NCBI GenBank assembly: GCA_021604005.1
Contig: BQIV01000006.1
Span: 62,001 to 126,000 of the forward strand
Direction of reading: 5' to 3'
DNA from: Nitrospirales bacterium
GTDB taxonomy: Bacteria; Nitrospirota; Nitrospiria; Nitrospirales; UBA8639
Length of the DNA stretch: 64,000 nt
Part shown: piece after piece, positions 1-9,528 of the stretch
How the letters are laid out: each line of letters opens with the position of its first letter
How positions within the stretch are numbered: position 1 is the stretch's first letter
The notes under the pieces: model-generated
Database searches by the model: none
What the model saw: the letters and a program-made list of their open reading frames with translations, nothing else
What the model was told of the DNA's origin: nothing
Translations under genes and position numbers: made by a program

Positions 1-1376
1 ATTTCCTCAATAAATCCGCCGAACACCTCTCCCTCATAGATATTACGTCCGAAGAGAATGTCCGGAACGTCGAAGGCATAGGCAGCTTGCGTGACGATGG
101 CACGCTGATTATCATTGTCAGGGAATGATTGACTTGGATCCACATCCTGCAATACAAAGTATCCATTGAGCGTCAGTCGGTTTGGGCCGAAGAGGCGGGA
201 CAGGTAGACCAGACTTCCTTTGTAGGAGTTGATGTCATCCCAATTGAAGCCAGGATCCCAATTTTGGTGCGTGAATTGAAACTCCCCAGCAACTTTCCCT
301 TCTCCGACGAGGCGTGACAAACCCACAATACCGTCATATCGTTGTACGTCTTCTTTTCGAGCATGAAAGGTCAAGGCCGGCGTTGTCCGACGTGACCATT
401 GTGCCGCGGCTTTGACGAAGAGATCAAATCCATAGGGGAGCTGAAAGTCGTCAGCAATCGCTGCCCCAATTTCATGACCGACATCGTTGACAAAATGTGT
501 TGGATCGTTGAAATCAGGAATCTTTGAGTCATTAAACCGAAGGTAGCGATAGGTGAGGTCAAATGCGCGGAGTTGACCGACCTGAAAGCGTAGACGGTTG
601 GACGTGACCAGGCCCAATTTTTGGCGAGCAAGTGCCTTGAGTTCCCCCTCGGAAAGCATTCGACTCAAGACACTTTGCGCAAAAAGCGCCTCTCCAGTTA
701 AGTCCCGGCTATCCACCCATTGATAATCAAATGCTACTGTATCGTTACGGGCTTCAGTGATGGTACTGAAGAAAACAGAGGGATCTTGATTCCCGAACGA
801 CAAGCCGATTCCATTGGCTTGATTCAAGTAAAAGAGGGATTTTTTTAAATCGTCGCTGGTTTTTGCATCATTCCGTGCCCCCCACCGTTCTTGAGCTTTG
901 AGATTAGCAATTTTTTCTTGAGCTCGACGATAGCGCTCTTTGGCTGCCATCACGAGCCCTCCGTTTCGTACTCCGCGCATCCATTGCAGGTACTCTCCGT
1001 AGATGAGTTCAAGTGCCGGTTCTTCCGGGTGCAGTTGGATGGCTTGTTCATAATAGGACGCGGCACGTGAATCGCCGGTCCTTTTCATCAGTTCGGCAAT
1101 GATGCAGAGCCGATAGGGATATTCGGGGGAATCTTCGGCCGGTGGCGTCGTCAGACGGCGTTCAATCTCAGACTGGTAGTCTGATGGAGCAATTTTTCCT
1201 GCAAACCATGCACAGGCGTAGGGATCAATTCGTTCTGCGGCCGATGCCAGAGTTGGCGCAGAGAAGAACAAACAGACAATGAGCACCGCACGACATTTAA
1301 TCCAGGTGGAAAGCCGTCGTTGTCTGTCATTCAGGTTAGTATGATTGTCGACCTTGGTTGTGCAGTTTCCAGTCAA
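1..1376 (-). CDS. TPR/beta-strand-rich outer-membrane-type protein, probable polysaccharide export porin (3' end outside window)
   Basis: An open frame runs from a TTG codon at 1376-1374 to the left edge without a stop, so the C-terminus is missing. The start is supported by an AAGGAG site about 8 bases upstream. The product begins with a signal peptide (hydrophobic core VLIVCLFFSAPTLA, likely cleavage at ASA-A). About 100 residues follow with at least one TPR-like helix pair (YYEQAIQLHPEEPALELIYGEY), then about 300 residues of alternating, aromatic-rich strands typical of an outer-membrane barrel. The TPR-then-barrel plan is that of BcsC, PgaA and AlgK/AlgE-type secretins of synthase-dependent exopolysaccharides. 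It lies divergently next to a GT2 synthase locus, which fits an export role. Function is inferred from architecture and context; I do not recognise a named family. Confidence 0.6.
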   Translation of the reverse strand, partial: MTGNCTTKVDNHTNLNDRQRRLSTWIKCRAVLIVCLFFSAPTLASAAERIDPYACAWFAGKIAPSDYQSEIERRLTTPPAEDSPEYPYRLCIIAELMKRTGDSRAASYYEQAIQLHPEEPALELIYGEYLQWMRGVRNGGLVMAAKERYRRAQEKIANLKAQERWGARNDAKTSDDLKKSLFYLNQANGIGLSFGNQDPSVFFSTITEARNDTVAFDYQWVDSRDLTGEALFAQSVLSRMLSEGELKALARQKLGLVTSNRLRFQVGQLRAFDLTYRYLRFNDSKIPDFNDPTHFVNDVGHEIGAAIADDFQLPYGFDLFVKAAAQWSRRTTPALTFHARKEDVQRYDGIVGLSRLVGEGKVAGEFQFTHQNWDPGFNWDDINSYKGSLVYLSRLFGPNRLTLNGYFVLQDVDPSQSFPDNDNQRAIVTQAAYAFDVPDILFGRNIYEGEVFGGFIEE

Positions 1377-1904
1377 TGTGCTTCTCCTTCACGTAAATCG
1401 AACCTCATGCTGTTGATGTGATGAAATATAAAAAAGAATGAAAGAATGTGTATACCAATCACGATGAGGAGCGAACATCGTCAACACAATCCGGATTGGG
1501 TAAGCCCGCGCGCCTGTTCAGGGACCGGTCACTGTGGAGTCGCAGTGACGATTGTCGAAGGTGTTGCGTAAATCTTCACTATTTGACAGTAAAATAGCGC
1601 AACAAAGCAAAACAACCAAGTGTACCGTACGGAACGAAAATAATCAAACTTTTCTAGATTCTTCAGTGTTGATGAGTCACAACATGATCAGTATGTCTCT
1701 GTTGCCACTGAGCTCCCTTCGGTTCATGTGTCCCGCACAGAACCGCAATCGGAAATTTTCCGTAATACTCTGTTATCACACGGCTTTTTACGTAGTGACG
1801 CGGTTGTAATCATATTGTTTTGCCTCGTATACTAACTTGAGCGTTTTTCGTGAATTGCGCCTATTCGACATGAGAGGTGCAGACTGTGCAACAAGGGGTT
1901 TTTC
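1377..1904. other. Divergent intergenic region upstream of the exopolysaccharide genes
   Basis: This 528-base gap separates the minus-strand barrel gene from the plus-strand RHS gene and must hold promoters in both directions. It is AT-rich and has no convincing coding frame; the one plus-strand frame in it (1552-1809) has no ribosome-binding site and no family character. The clearest structure is the inverted repeat at 1528-1549, listed separately. Confidence 0.5.
1528..1549. repeat. Inverted repeat in divergent promoter region
   Basis: GTCACTG (1528-1534) and CAGTGAC (1543-1549) form a perfect 7-bp inverted repeat separated by 8 bases. It has no T-run, so it is not a classic terminator. 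The location between divergent genes would suit an operator, but no regulator is known. Confidence 0.35.
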
Positions 1905-2660
1905 GTGTGCGGACGAATCGCTTCGCAGTACGTAATATGGATCTTCCTCGTCATCGTGATGTGTGTCCATGGGTGTGCGCCACCTCCCAAGGCGTCAAGT
2001 CAAGACTTGGAGGGGGGGAAGAGTCGGCAATACGGTTGGTGGGTCGGACATTTCGGGAAAGAGGCTGCAGTGGATATCGGTTTTCGAGGGGAGGGGATTC
2101 AGATAGAAGTCGTACGAAGCTATCTCTCGCATGCGCGTATTGATAGCCCCATTGGTACGCGGTGGACGCACAATTATTTGATGCACATACGGAATGCTTC
2201 TGATAACCAATTGAAACTTTTTGATGCGGATGGTTCATCGACGTTATTCACTCTTGCAACGCAAGGGACCTTTCTCTCCAAAGAGGACCCCCCTCGCGTG
2301 CTCAAGCAGAATGGTGATGGCACGCACACGTTACATGACAGTACCGGAGTCATCTATGGGTTTAATCATAAAGGCCGTTTAATTCATATTCAGGGGCATC
2401 AATACGGACATACATTATCGGTCGCATATGGGGCTGATGGGTATTTGGAATCGATCAGTGATTCGAAAGGACATGTCATTACTTTTTACTATGATCCCGA
2501 GACGCATAGACTGCGGTCCATTCGAGATGGGCAAGGCCGTTCGGCGACCTATAAACACGACGGTATCGGCAATTTAATTTCAGTCATCAACGCAGAGGGT
2601 ATTACGAGTGCGTACAGTTATGATCGGCAAAGCCATCTTGTCGGCGTCACATTTCCGTAA
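1905..2660 (+). CDS. Short RHS/YD-repeat lipoprotein
   Basis: 251 residues from a GTG start preceded by AAGGGG. The N-terminus has a hydrophobic stretch ending in a possible lipobox (VHGC near residue 24), so it is probably lipid-anchored. The body matches the start of RHS proteins: a DUF6531-like segment (VVRSYLSHARIDSPIGTRW) followed by tandem YD-type repeats such as YGADGYLESISDSKG, YYDPETHRLRSIRDGQG and YKHDGIGNLISVINAEG. It ends after only a few repeats and lacks the core and toxin domains of full-length RHS proteins (usually over 1000 residues). It could be a genuine mini-RHS or the 5' part of a decayed gene; the stop is clean and no RHS sequence continues downstream. It is first in the plus-strand exopolysaccharide cluster. 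Confidence 0.7.
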   Translation: MCGRIASQYVIWIFLVIVMCVHGCAPPPKASSQDLEGGKSRQYGWWVGHFGKEAAVDIGFRGEGIQIEVVRSYLSHARIDSPIGTRWTHNYLMHIRNASDNQLKLFDADGSSTLFTLATQGTFLSKEDPPRVLKQNGDGTHTLHDSTGVIYGFNHKGRLIHIQGHQYGHTLSVAYGADGYLESISDSKGHVITFYYDPETHRLRSIRDGQGRSATYKHDGIGNLISVINAEGITSAYSYDRQSHLVGVTFP

Positions 2661-2777
2661 AGACGGCACAATTGCCAAGACAGAATATTCCTGTGTGCAT
2701 ACCTGTCGCGTCACCCTTGTGCCTGGCTCAGAGAGAGCAATGTTCGCCAGGATGGCGAGAAAGTCAGAAGGTCTACG

Positions 2778-5483
2778 ATGAGCATGTTTCACATCACCGT
2801 ATGGAATGTCATGATTATTGTCTTATTGTTGGCGAATCCTGTCTTGCCCCAGGAACGCCTTTCACCATCTCGTGCGAGTGAAGATCTGAAAAAGGACGGT
2901 TTCCCATGTGCGCTCAGTGGTGGTTGCACCGAAGACATCATCAGTGCGGATCCGACCTTTATTCAAATGCCGGCCGAAGGCCGTGCGGTTGTGACCTCCA
3001 GCCCTCTTTCACAAGGAGGCAATGGGTTAGTTGCCGAAATCCGTATCCCGGGGCATGGCGCACTTGTTCGAGCCAACGTTCCGATTTTTGGTCTGGCCTT
3101 TGGCGATAACTTTAAATCGTACCGTGTGGAATACGGCCGAGGCGACAAGCCGACAGAATGGACCGTGATAGAAACCTCAACAACTCCTCAAACGCACAAT
3201 GATTCTCCTGATAATCTGTATGTATCGGCAGACCTCTCCATCGAGGGGAATCTTGCGACGTGGGATACAGGGCTGAAGAATTATGTCTACCTTCCCACGC
3301 ATCCCAAAGATCACCCGGTTAATTTCAAAGGAACCTATACGGTTCGGCTCGTGGTGTCCTCAGTGGATGGCCACACGCTTGAAGATCGCGTGACGGTACA
3401 TGTGGCCAATGTCATTCCCAATGCTTGGGGCGGACGTGTCGTAAGCCCCGACGAACAGGTGACGTTAGATGTGCCGGAACAGGCTCTGACTGCACCGTTT
3501 AGGCTTATGCTCATACAAGCGACGGCAAATGCCCCCATGACAACGGGACATGGCAGGAAGCCCATTGGGAAGGTGTATGAAGTCAAAAACCCGGGTGAGC
3601 GGTTTACAAAAGAGGTCACCTTGGAGATGACGATTCCAACAGTTGTCCAGAATGATGAGTTTTCCCGATTAGCCATGTACGGGTACGACAACACCAGGCA
3701 CGAATGGGTTCAGCTTCCGACCTTTTTCCGAGCGAATGACGAAGGAAAACTGTTGACTCGTGTGAAGACGTTACATGCGTTCTATGCCGTGATGTCGACG
3801 ACTCGCAAGGGAGAAGGGGCGCATCCCCTTCCGGTTGAGACAGCAGATGACATGGCGAGAAACGTGAATACCGTACCGAACTTCGGCCACTATCTGGTCA
3901 AAGAGAATTTCGAACAGAATATGGGCCAATGGTCGAATCGGGATGGTGCAGTTGGCGCCACGGTTCGCGTCGACACGTCATCGACGTTTGATGGGACGCA
4001 AGCACTGAAAATTGTGAATGCGAATTCCGGAGGGAATTTTGCCGTTAATGTACGGACCACTCCATTTGATGTTCGGGAATTTCCTGTCATCGAGTTTGAT
4101 TATCAAATGGAGCCAGAAGTGAAGATCAACTTCTACGCCAAGGTTTCTGGGCGATGGTACATGGTCGGGCTGACCGATGATCCCATGGAACTCGAACGCA
4201 AACGCGTGAATATCGCACAGATCGGCAATGTACCGGGAATGTTGGCGGACAATCAATGGCATACGGCTCACATCAACCTCTATGACATGTTGCGAACAAA
4301 AACCGGAAACGTCATTGTCGACGCATTGGTTATGGCTGATTGGGATGTAACGGGATACATGAAACTTCAGTTTGGCTCCAATCGCGCAGGAGCGACCTAC
4401 TACATCGATAATTTTCAGATTCGCCGAGAACTCGAACCCGGATGGCACACGAATGATGAGACCATTGTCGTCGACCGGTTTAATCAAAAAAAGGAACGAA
4501 ACCATCTGGGAGGACCATTTGCGGGATTTCAAAATTCCTCCGAAGACGACGGGGGAACGATTCACATAGGGTTTGATAGTGATGACGCAGCCGATCACGG
4601 ACATTCTTTGGCGCTTACCTATGATGTGTCTCGACCACACGCATTCAGTGGCTATATGACCACATTCCCTAATCTAGATCTTCGAGGTTTTCATGCTCTG
4701 AGTTTTTCGGTGAAGAGTCTCGACACGAATCAAGATGTATTTGTTGGACTTCGCGATTCCCTCGGACATGAACACAAGGTACTCTTGAGTACATATCTCT
4801 CCCGGTCCCTTAAGACAGACTGGGATAACGTGATGATTCCATTAACGATATTTGGCCCAGAGCTGCATTTAAAGAAAATCGAACATCTGAGTTTTTCATT
4901 TGCTCATGATCGGCAATCGACGGGCACAATACTTCTGGATGACATACAATTTCACAAACATGTTCAGGCGTTTCATGTTGATAACTTCGAGCAATGGCAT
5001 GGGAAAAACCTGCTTGGCGGTCACCATCGAACGTTTGCGGAAGGGGTTGCCGCGGTGAATGGTGCGTATACCCGGGGGTCGCCAAACGGGTTGTATCGAC
5101 TGTCGTATGGAGGCAATATTGGAACAATTAATGCGTATGCCAGCGATCTCTTAACCTACGCTGGCTGGGAAACTCATCTCGGCGGAATCGACTGTTCGCG
5201 TTGCTCTCAAGTCACGTTCCGCATACGCGGAGGTCAGGGCGGTGAAAAGCCGAATATATATCTCGATGATGGCAACTTCCGGTGGAGTGTCGATCTTGAA
5301 GACTATCAAGAGGTGACGACCGAATGGCAATGGGTCACAATTCCCTTACAGGCTTTCGCTGAGTATGGCGTGGACTTAACACATCTTGAAGAATTCCAAG
5401 TCGTATTTGAGTGGGAACAAATGTCCAGTACGATCTATTTAGACGACGTGTGGTTCGGGGAAGATACGGGGGCGAAACCGTAA
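2778..5483 (+). CDS. Large secreted multidomain protein with carbohydrate-binding-like beta-sandwiches
   Basis: 901 residues with a signal peptide (about 1-25, ending LPQ). Visible segments are an Ig-like region (about 95-210), a ZU5-like domain (about 213-345, starting WGGRVVSPDEQVTLDVPEQAL), and three related beta-sandwich modules (about 370-560, 570-730 and 735-895). Each sandwich begins with a VDNFEQ/VDRFNQ/ENFEQN-type strand and ends with a YIDNFQI or YLDDVWF-type strand. That pattern is typical of CBM11/CIA30-like galactose-binding folds, which often bind beta-glucans. No catalytic domain is evident. It sits between the RHS lipoprotein and a GH17 enzyme, so a role in binding or retaining the polysaccharide at the cell surface is likely but inferred. 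Confidence 0.7.
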   Translation: MSMFHITVWNVMIIVLLLANPVLPQERLSPSRASEDLKKDGFPCALSGGCTEDIISADPTFIQMPAEGRAVVTSSPLSQGGNGLVAEIRIPGHGALVRANVPIFGLAFGDNFKSYRVEYGRGDKPTEWTVIETSTTPQTHNDSPDNLYVSADLSIEGNLATWDTGLKNYVYLPTHPKDHPVNFKGTYTVRLVVSSVDGHTLEDRVTVHVANVIPNAWGGRVVSPDEQVTLDVPEQALTAPFRLMLIQATANAPMTTGHGRKPIGKVYEVKNPGERFTKEVTLEMTIPTVVQNDEFSRLAMYGYDNTRHEWVQLPTFFRANDEGKLLTRVKTLHAFYAVMSTTRKGEGAHPLPVETADDMARNVNTVPNFGHYLVKENFEQNMGQWSNRDGAVGATVRVDTSSTFDGTQALKIVNANSGGNFAVNVRTTPFDVREFPVIEFDYQMEPEVKINFYAKVSGRWYMVGLTDDPMELERKRVNIAQIGNVPGMLADNQWHTAHINLYDMLRTKTGNVIVDALVMADWDVTGYMKLQFGSNRAGATYYIDNFQIRRELEPGWHTNDETIVVDRFNQKKERNHLGGPFAGFQNSSEDDGGTIHIGFDSDDAADHGHSLALTYDVSRPHAFSGYMTTFPNLDLRGFHALSFSVKSLDTNQDVFVGLRDSLGHEHKVLLSTYLSRSLKTDWDNVMIPLTIFGPELHLKKIEHLSFSFAHDRQSTGTILLDDIQFHKHVQAFHVDNFEQWHGKNLLGGHHRTFAEGVAAVNGAYTRGSPNGLYRLSYGGNIGTINAYASDLLTYAGWETHLGGIDCSRCSQVTFRIRGGQGGEKPNIYLDDGNFRWSVDLEDYQEVTTEWQWVTIPLQAFAEYGVDLTHLEEFQVVFEWEQMSSTIYLDDVWFGEDTGAKP

Positions 5484-5721
5484 TACGTATCTGCTGATTT
5501 GATGATATTTTGCGTTGCGTACGCCTTATTCCTTCAAGTTTAAGGCTGATGAACAAGAAATGGGTTCATGGACACGATGACTGAAGAGTGTGTGCAGATA
5601 TTTAGGCGGTTCGTAATACGTTATGAAGAGACGTTGCCTGCCTGAAATCCTTCTGATGCCTACCCTTGTTTAGTATCGTGCCTATTCAGAATGCCCGGAG
5701 CATATATTCTGTACTCGTACG

Positions 5722-6657
5722 GTGAAATTTTCCATGGGTAACTCACACACTATTCAGAGCAACGTCACGTCCCGTTGGTGGGCGATCGGCCTGGGCATAC
5801 TCCTTTGCCTGTTTTCATCGAGTAGGGAAGTGGTCGCTTCTTCTAAGGGCGAGGATATTCTGCACGCGTTTCGTCCTCCAGCCATTGCCTATCAGCCTCG
5901 AGGCTTCTTCCCAGGAGCGGAATTTTCACCCTCGGCATCCCGTCAAATCAGGCAAGAGATCCAACAACTGCATGCGCTAGGCTTTCAAAGCCTTGTCACC
6001 TACGGTGCTCGTGGCGCGATGGGTACGATTCCACAGATCGCTCGAGCAGAAGGTTTTGCGGGAATGGTGATTATGGGAATTTGGGATATTCACTCGAAAG
6101 AGGAGTGGGAGAATGCGGTTGCACAACGAGACTATGTCGACGGCTATTGTTTAGGGAATGAAGGTCTCCTGTTCTTACGGTATACCGTTAAAGAATTAGA
6201 AAAGAAAATGGCTGAATTACGCCGAGATACCGGGAAACCGGTCACCACAGGGGAACCCATCGATAGCTATCTTGAGGGACCGTATCGGGAATGGCTGTGG
6301 AAACATTCCGATTGGCTGTTCCCGAATACGCATCCTTTTTGGGGCGGGAAAACACAGTTTCAAGAAGCGGTTCATTGGGTGCTTGCACGTGTTGATTATT
6401 TGGAAGGCACAACAGGAAGACACGTCATCCTCAAAGAAACAGGTCTGCCGACTCTTGCGTCGAATCCCGAAAGCGAAGAAATGCAACGGGCATTTTTTAC
6501 GGAATTACAATCGACGGGCGTGCCATTTGTATATTTTGAAGCGTTTGATCAGCCCTGGAAATATGAATTAGAAAATCAACCAGAAGCCGAAGGGCATTGG
6601 GGTTTGTACGATGCTCAGGGGCGGCCGAAACTAGCGATTGAGTCCGTTACTCGTTGA
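5722..6657 (+). CDS. GH17-family beta-1,3-glucan hydrolase/transglycosylase (copy 1)
   Basis: 311 residues. The start is taken as GTG 5722; ATG 5734 is an alternative and neither has a clear Shine-Dalgarno. A signal peptide or membrane anchor lies at about 20-40. The rest is a TIM-barrel with the two GH17/clan GH-A catalytic sites: acid/base Glu147 in LGNEGL and nucleophile Glu239 in LKETGLP, plus conserved TTGEP and NTHPFW strand ends. Family GH17 acts on beta-1,3-glucans, and bacterial members, including the domain fused to the GT2 in Pseudomonas NdvB, are often transglycosylases. The next gene overlaps its end and a GT2 synthase follows, so trimming or branching of the nascent glucan in the periplasm is the likely role. 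It is paralogous to 13139-14185. Confidence 0.82.
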   Translation: MKFSMGNSHTIQSNVTSRWWAIGLGILLCLFSSSREVVASSKGEDILHAFRPPAIAYQPRGFFPGAEFSPSASRQIRQEIQQLHALGFQSLVTYGARGAMGTIPQIARAEGFAGMVIMGIWDIHSKEEWENAVAQRDYVDGYCLGNEGLLFLRYTVKELEKKMAELRRDTGKPVTTGEPIDSYLEGPYREWLWKHSDWLFPNTHPFWGGKTQFQEAVHWVLARVDYLEGTTGRHVILKETGLPTLASNPESEEMQRAFFTELQSTGVPFVYFEAFDQPWKYELENQPEAEGHWGLYDAQGRPKLAIESVTR

Positions 6658-6665
6658 GAATACCG

Positions 6666-7358
6666 ATGAAGCTCAAATGGTTCATAATGTGGGGAGGGAT
6701 CGGGCTCTTACTGCTCTCCTCGGTTTCTCCCTCAAGAGCCACAATGGGAGGTATTTCCAATATTGGACCGATCTTCACACAGGGCGATTCGTCCACAGCT
6801 ACGCGGGAATTTGTCGAGTTGGAACAGTCCGGAAGACTGTGGGTTGGACGCCCATCTCAGCATAGTCTGATCGCGATGATTGCGCTGTATGCTCCTGGTC
6901 TTGATAACGGTCATGTCATTTTACGTGAACTCACAACAGCGGAAGGACACCTAACCATACTTTTGACCGCACCCGATGCCATCAGGTCTCACGTGCAACG
7001 CGTGACGCTCTACACGAAGGAATTGCCCGAAACCATCACGTTACACGAACTTGTTGATGGCCAGTGGCAGAAGCGCCTCCCTCAATCCCTCATGATCGAT
7101 TCGTTGAACAAGGGGAAAACCGTATCTCAAGAACTCAAAGCCTTTTCGGTCAAGACCTTGGGCTTTTATTGGGTACTTGAATCAACGGCTCAGACAGCGA
7201 CCATGTTGTCGGCATCCGTGAACACGTCCGCCAGAACGCTCATTGGTGGTGACCTCGCGTGGGGCTTTATGCCATCACTGCTTGGCATTCTGTTGCTGAT
7301 GGTGTGTGGGGCCGTCTCACGGTATGTCCATAAAACAGCGAAATTGCGGGAGCTGTAG
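6666..7358 (+). CDS. Unknown envelope protein with N- and C-terminal membrane segments
   Basis: 230 residues from ATG 6666; a TTG at 6654 would overlap the upstream stop. The N-terminus is a signal sequence (WFIMWGGIGLLLLSS). The middle (about 30-190) is predicted periplasmic and beta-rich. A single transmembrane helix lies near the C-terminus (FMPSLLGILLLMVCG) and is followed by a basic tail, so the bulk is periplasmic and anchored at its C-terminus. No family is recognised. It is sandwiched between the GH17 gene and the GT2 synthase with almost no spacing, which suggests it is a co-polymerase or scaffold partner of the synthase (inference). Confidence 0.65.
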   Translation: MKLKWFIMWGGIGLLLLSSVSPSRATMGGISNIGPIFTQGDSSTATREFVELEQSGRLWVGRPSQHSLIAMIALYAPGLDNGHVILRELTTAEGHLTILLTAPDAIRSHVQRVTLYTKELPETITLHELVDGQWQKRLPQSLMIDSLNKGKTVSQELKAFSVKTLGFYWVLESTAQTATMLSASVNTSARTLIGGDLAWGFMPSLLGILLLMVCGAVSRYVHKTAKLREL

Positions 7359-7359
7359 A

Positions 7360-8883
7360 ATGGTCTGGTCGGCAACGTTTGTCTTTACAGTTCAAGTTAT
7401 CTGCCTGGTGGTGTTTGTGACTTTTGCCTGTTTTAATTATTTGTACGCATTCGCCAGCTTACGCAGACCCGCTATTCCTCGCGTGTCGCATGGTGACCAC
7501 CAAGTGGCCATCGTGGTGGTAGCCTACAACGAACAGTTTGTTCTGGAACGAACGTTAAAAGGATGCGAGCAGTTAACGTATCCGAATCGCTTCACCGTCC
7601 TGGCGGACGATTCGACAGATCCCAACATTATCGCTCAAATACGTCAATTTGCGATTGCCCGTGGCTGTACGCGCCTGGACAATCACCCCTTCGTGCAAGA
7701 GCGAACGACTTCTTCCGGTGACGTGCAACACGAACCGATTGAAATCTGGGAGTCGAAGGATTTTGTCCTGTTCCATCGACCGTCCAAGAATGGGTTCAAA
7801 GCCGGGAGCCTTCGCAAACTCCAGGATTACCTTGCGCACCGTGGCACAAAGTACATGTACTTATTGGATGCCGATTGGAAACCACAACCCGATGCCGTGG
7901 AAAGAACGCTTGAAGTCTTGAAAGCTCAAGACGATATTGCATTCGTTCAAACCAAGCGAGCGGCATTTCCGTATGGTATGAATTTGTTTCAAAAATATGT
8001 GGCGCTGTCTGAGGAGAGCTGTTATTACGTAGATTTTGAAGGCCGACAAGTCTTGGGTCACCCGGCGTTATTTTCCGGATGTTGCACGATGTTTCGCCTA
8101 CAAGCCGTGAACCAAGTTGGTGGATTCACTCCCGGACATTTGACGGAGGATATCGATCTGACCAACCGATTGTGGCTAGCGGGCTGGAAAGGCGTATATG
8201 CGGGCCATGTGGTGAATTATGGAGAAGTCCCTTTTTCCCTGAATCATTTTCGACGACAACAAGAACGTTGGTGTACCGGCACGGCCAGGGTTTTTCGAGA
8301 ATATTTCTGGGATATCATCCGATCCAGTCAGCTTTCAGGTATCGAAAAAATGTCCGCACTCCGTCAAAATGCGTATTATACGACTCCGATGTTGACTGGA
8401 GCGGCGATTCTTCTGGGCATGCTCACGGTGTGGTGGCTTGCTGCAGGGTGGAATTCCTATGAAGTCGAGTATTACCTTTACTTGCTGAACATGGTGAAGT
8501 TTCCATTTACGGTCGCAATCGGTATGTGCCTGCTCTCGAACCTGATTCAACCGTTTATCATGCTTGTCTTTAAAAAACGTTCCTATCGGGATCTTTTTCA
8601 TTTTCCCATGATGCTGTGGTATGGCTGGAGCGTGATGCTTACCTACATCTTGGCAAATATGAAAGGCTTCTTACAGATACAATTAGACTGGTTTCGAACT
8701 CCAAAATTTCTTCGTCATCGAGTGGGCCCTCTTACCACGAGCCCACTATCCGTGCGGGCGGTCAATCTCTGCGTGTGCATGACGTTTATGGGGTTCTATT
8801 TTGTGGAAGGATTTCTGTTTGGATGGTTCGATCTCTGGGGCCTGTTGTTGGTGCCGGCATTCCTAATTGCTTCGCTCAAGTAA
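7360..8883 (+). CDS. Processive family-2 glycosyltransferase (cellulose/curdlan synthase-like)
   Basis: 507 residues from ATG 7360, one base after the previous stop, with GGGAG upstream. An N-terminal transmembrane helix (about 5-30) is followed by a cytoplasmic GT-A domain with every processive GT2 signature: ADD (82-84), DAD (170-172), TED (262-264) and QQERW (300-304). Four or so transmembrane helices follow (about 343-365, 375-403, 412-435, 468-505) and form the translocation channel. It would polymerise a beta-glycan from a nucleotide sugar and push it across the inner membrane. The neighbouring GH17 enzymes point to a beta-1,3-glucan (curdlan or NdvB-like product) rather than cellulose. 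There is no C-terminal PilZ domain and no bcsB- or alg44-like gene in view. Confidence 0.88.
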   Translation: MVWSATFVFTVQVICLVVFVTFACFNYLYAFASLRRPAIPRVSHGDHQVAIVVVAYNEQFVLERTLKGCEQLTYPNRFTVLADDSTDPNIIAQIRQFAIARGCTRLDNHPFVQERTTSSGDVQHEPIEIWESKDFVLFHRPSKNGFKAGSLRKLQDYLAHRGTKYMYLLDADWKPQPDAVERTLEVLKAQDDIAFVQTKRAAFPYGMNLFQKYVALSEESCYYVDFEGRQVLGHPALFSGCCTMFRLQAVNQVGGFTPGHLTEDIDLTNRLWLAGWKGVYAGHVVNYGEVPFSLNHFRRQQERWCTGTARVFREYFWDIIRSSQLSGIEKMSALRQNAYYTTPMLTGAAILLGMLTVWWLAAGWNSYEVEYYLYLLNMVKFPFTVAIGMCLLSNLIQPFIMLVFKKRSYRDLFHFPMMLWYGWSVMLTYILANMKGFLQIQLDWFRTPKFLRHRVGPLTTSPLSVRAVNLCVCMTFMGFYFVEGFLFGWFDLWGLLLVPAFLIASLK

Positions 8884-8900
8884 CAGGCACGGTGTATAGT

Positions 8901-9377
8901 ATGACAAGACGTTTTTGGTATTGTCGGATTCTTGTTGCAGCGGTAATATGGTTGGGGGCGGTTCCCACTAGCGTGTTCGCGCAAGCCGATATCAAAGTCA
9001 AAGTCATCGCCCCATCGGCAGATGGGCAGGAAGTTGGTCGGAGGGCCAATATCAAAGGCACGGCCGTGATACCACAGGATAATTTTCTTTGGATTTTAGT
9101 TCATCGAATTCGAGGGTTTGAAGATCGGTGGTGGCCGCAGGGTGAAGTCACGGTGAATGCCAAGAGTTCCACATGGATAAAAAATGTACGGTTTGGGGAA
9201 AAACGGGATATCGGCTATCAATTCGAAATTGCCGTGATTACGGTCGGCAAGACCGAACATGAACTCTTGAACAGATTTCTATTTTTCGTCAAACAAACCG
9301 GTCGCTCCGACCCGATCATGATGCCGTCAACGACCTCGCCACCGAAGTATCGAATAGTCAAAAAAGTTCGGCATTGA
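8901..9377 (+). CDS. Small secreted beta-sandwich-like protein of the exopolysaccharide cluster
   Basis: 158 residues from ATG 8901, 17 bases after the synthase stop; a longer frame from 8616 would overlap the GT2 extensively and is unlikely. A signal peptide ends near SVFAQA (about residue 25). The mature part, IKVKVIAPSADGQEVGRRANIKGTA and onward, has the opening strands of a bacterial Ig-like fold. No catalytic motif is seen. As last gene of the plus-strand run it is probably a periplasmic accessory of polysaccharide assembly, but no function can be assigned from sequence. Confidence 0.65.
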   Translation: MTRRFWYCRILVAAVIWLGAVPTSVFAQADIKVKVIAPSADGQEVGRRANIKGTAVIPQDNFLWILVHRIRGFEDRWWPQGEVTVNAKSSTWIKNVRFGEKRDIGYQFEIAVITVGKTEHELLNRFLFFVKQTGRSDPIMMPSTTSPPKYRIVKKVRH

Positions 9378-9528
9378 GGTCACTTGATACCTGCCTATCT
9401 TTTTCTCCAGATCGCTCCATGCTACTGTTTCCGACATAGCCGTTTCTCGTAGTGGCTTTCAATTGAACCACAAGAACTGCCTGGGAAAGCGGATTGAAGG
9501 ATTCTCCTAAAAGTTGCCTTCGTGGCTT

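Noticed and set aside
1552-1809. 85-residue plus-strand frame in the divergent promoter region
   Set aside because: No ribosome-binding site and low-quality composition; the region is more likely regulatory.
3978-4640. 220-residue minus-strand frame inside the CBM-like gene
   Set aside because: It lies wholly under a well-supported secreted protein gene on the other strand and shows no family motifs.
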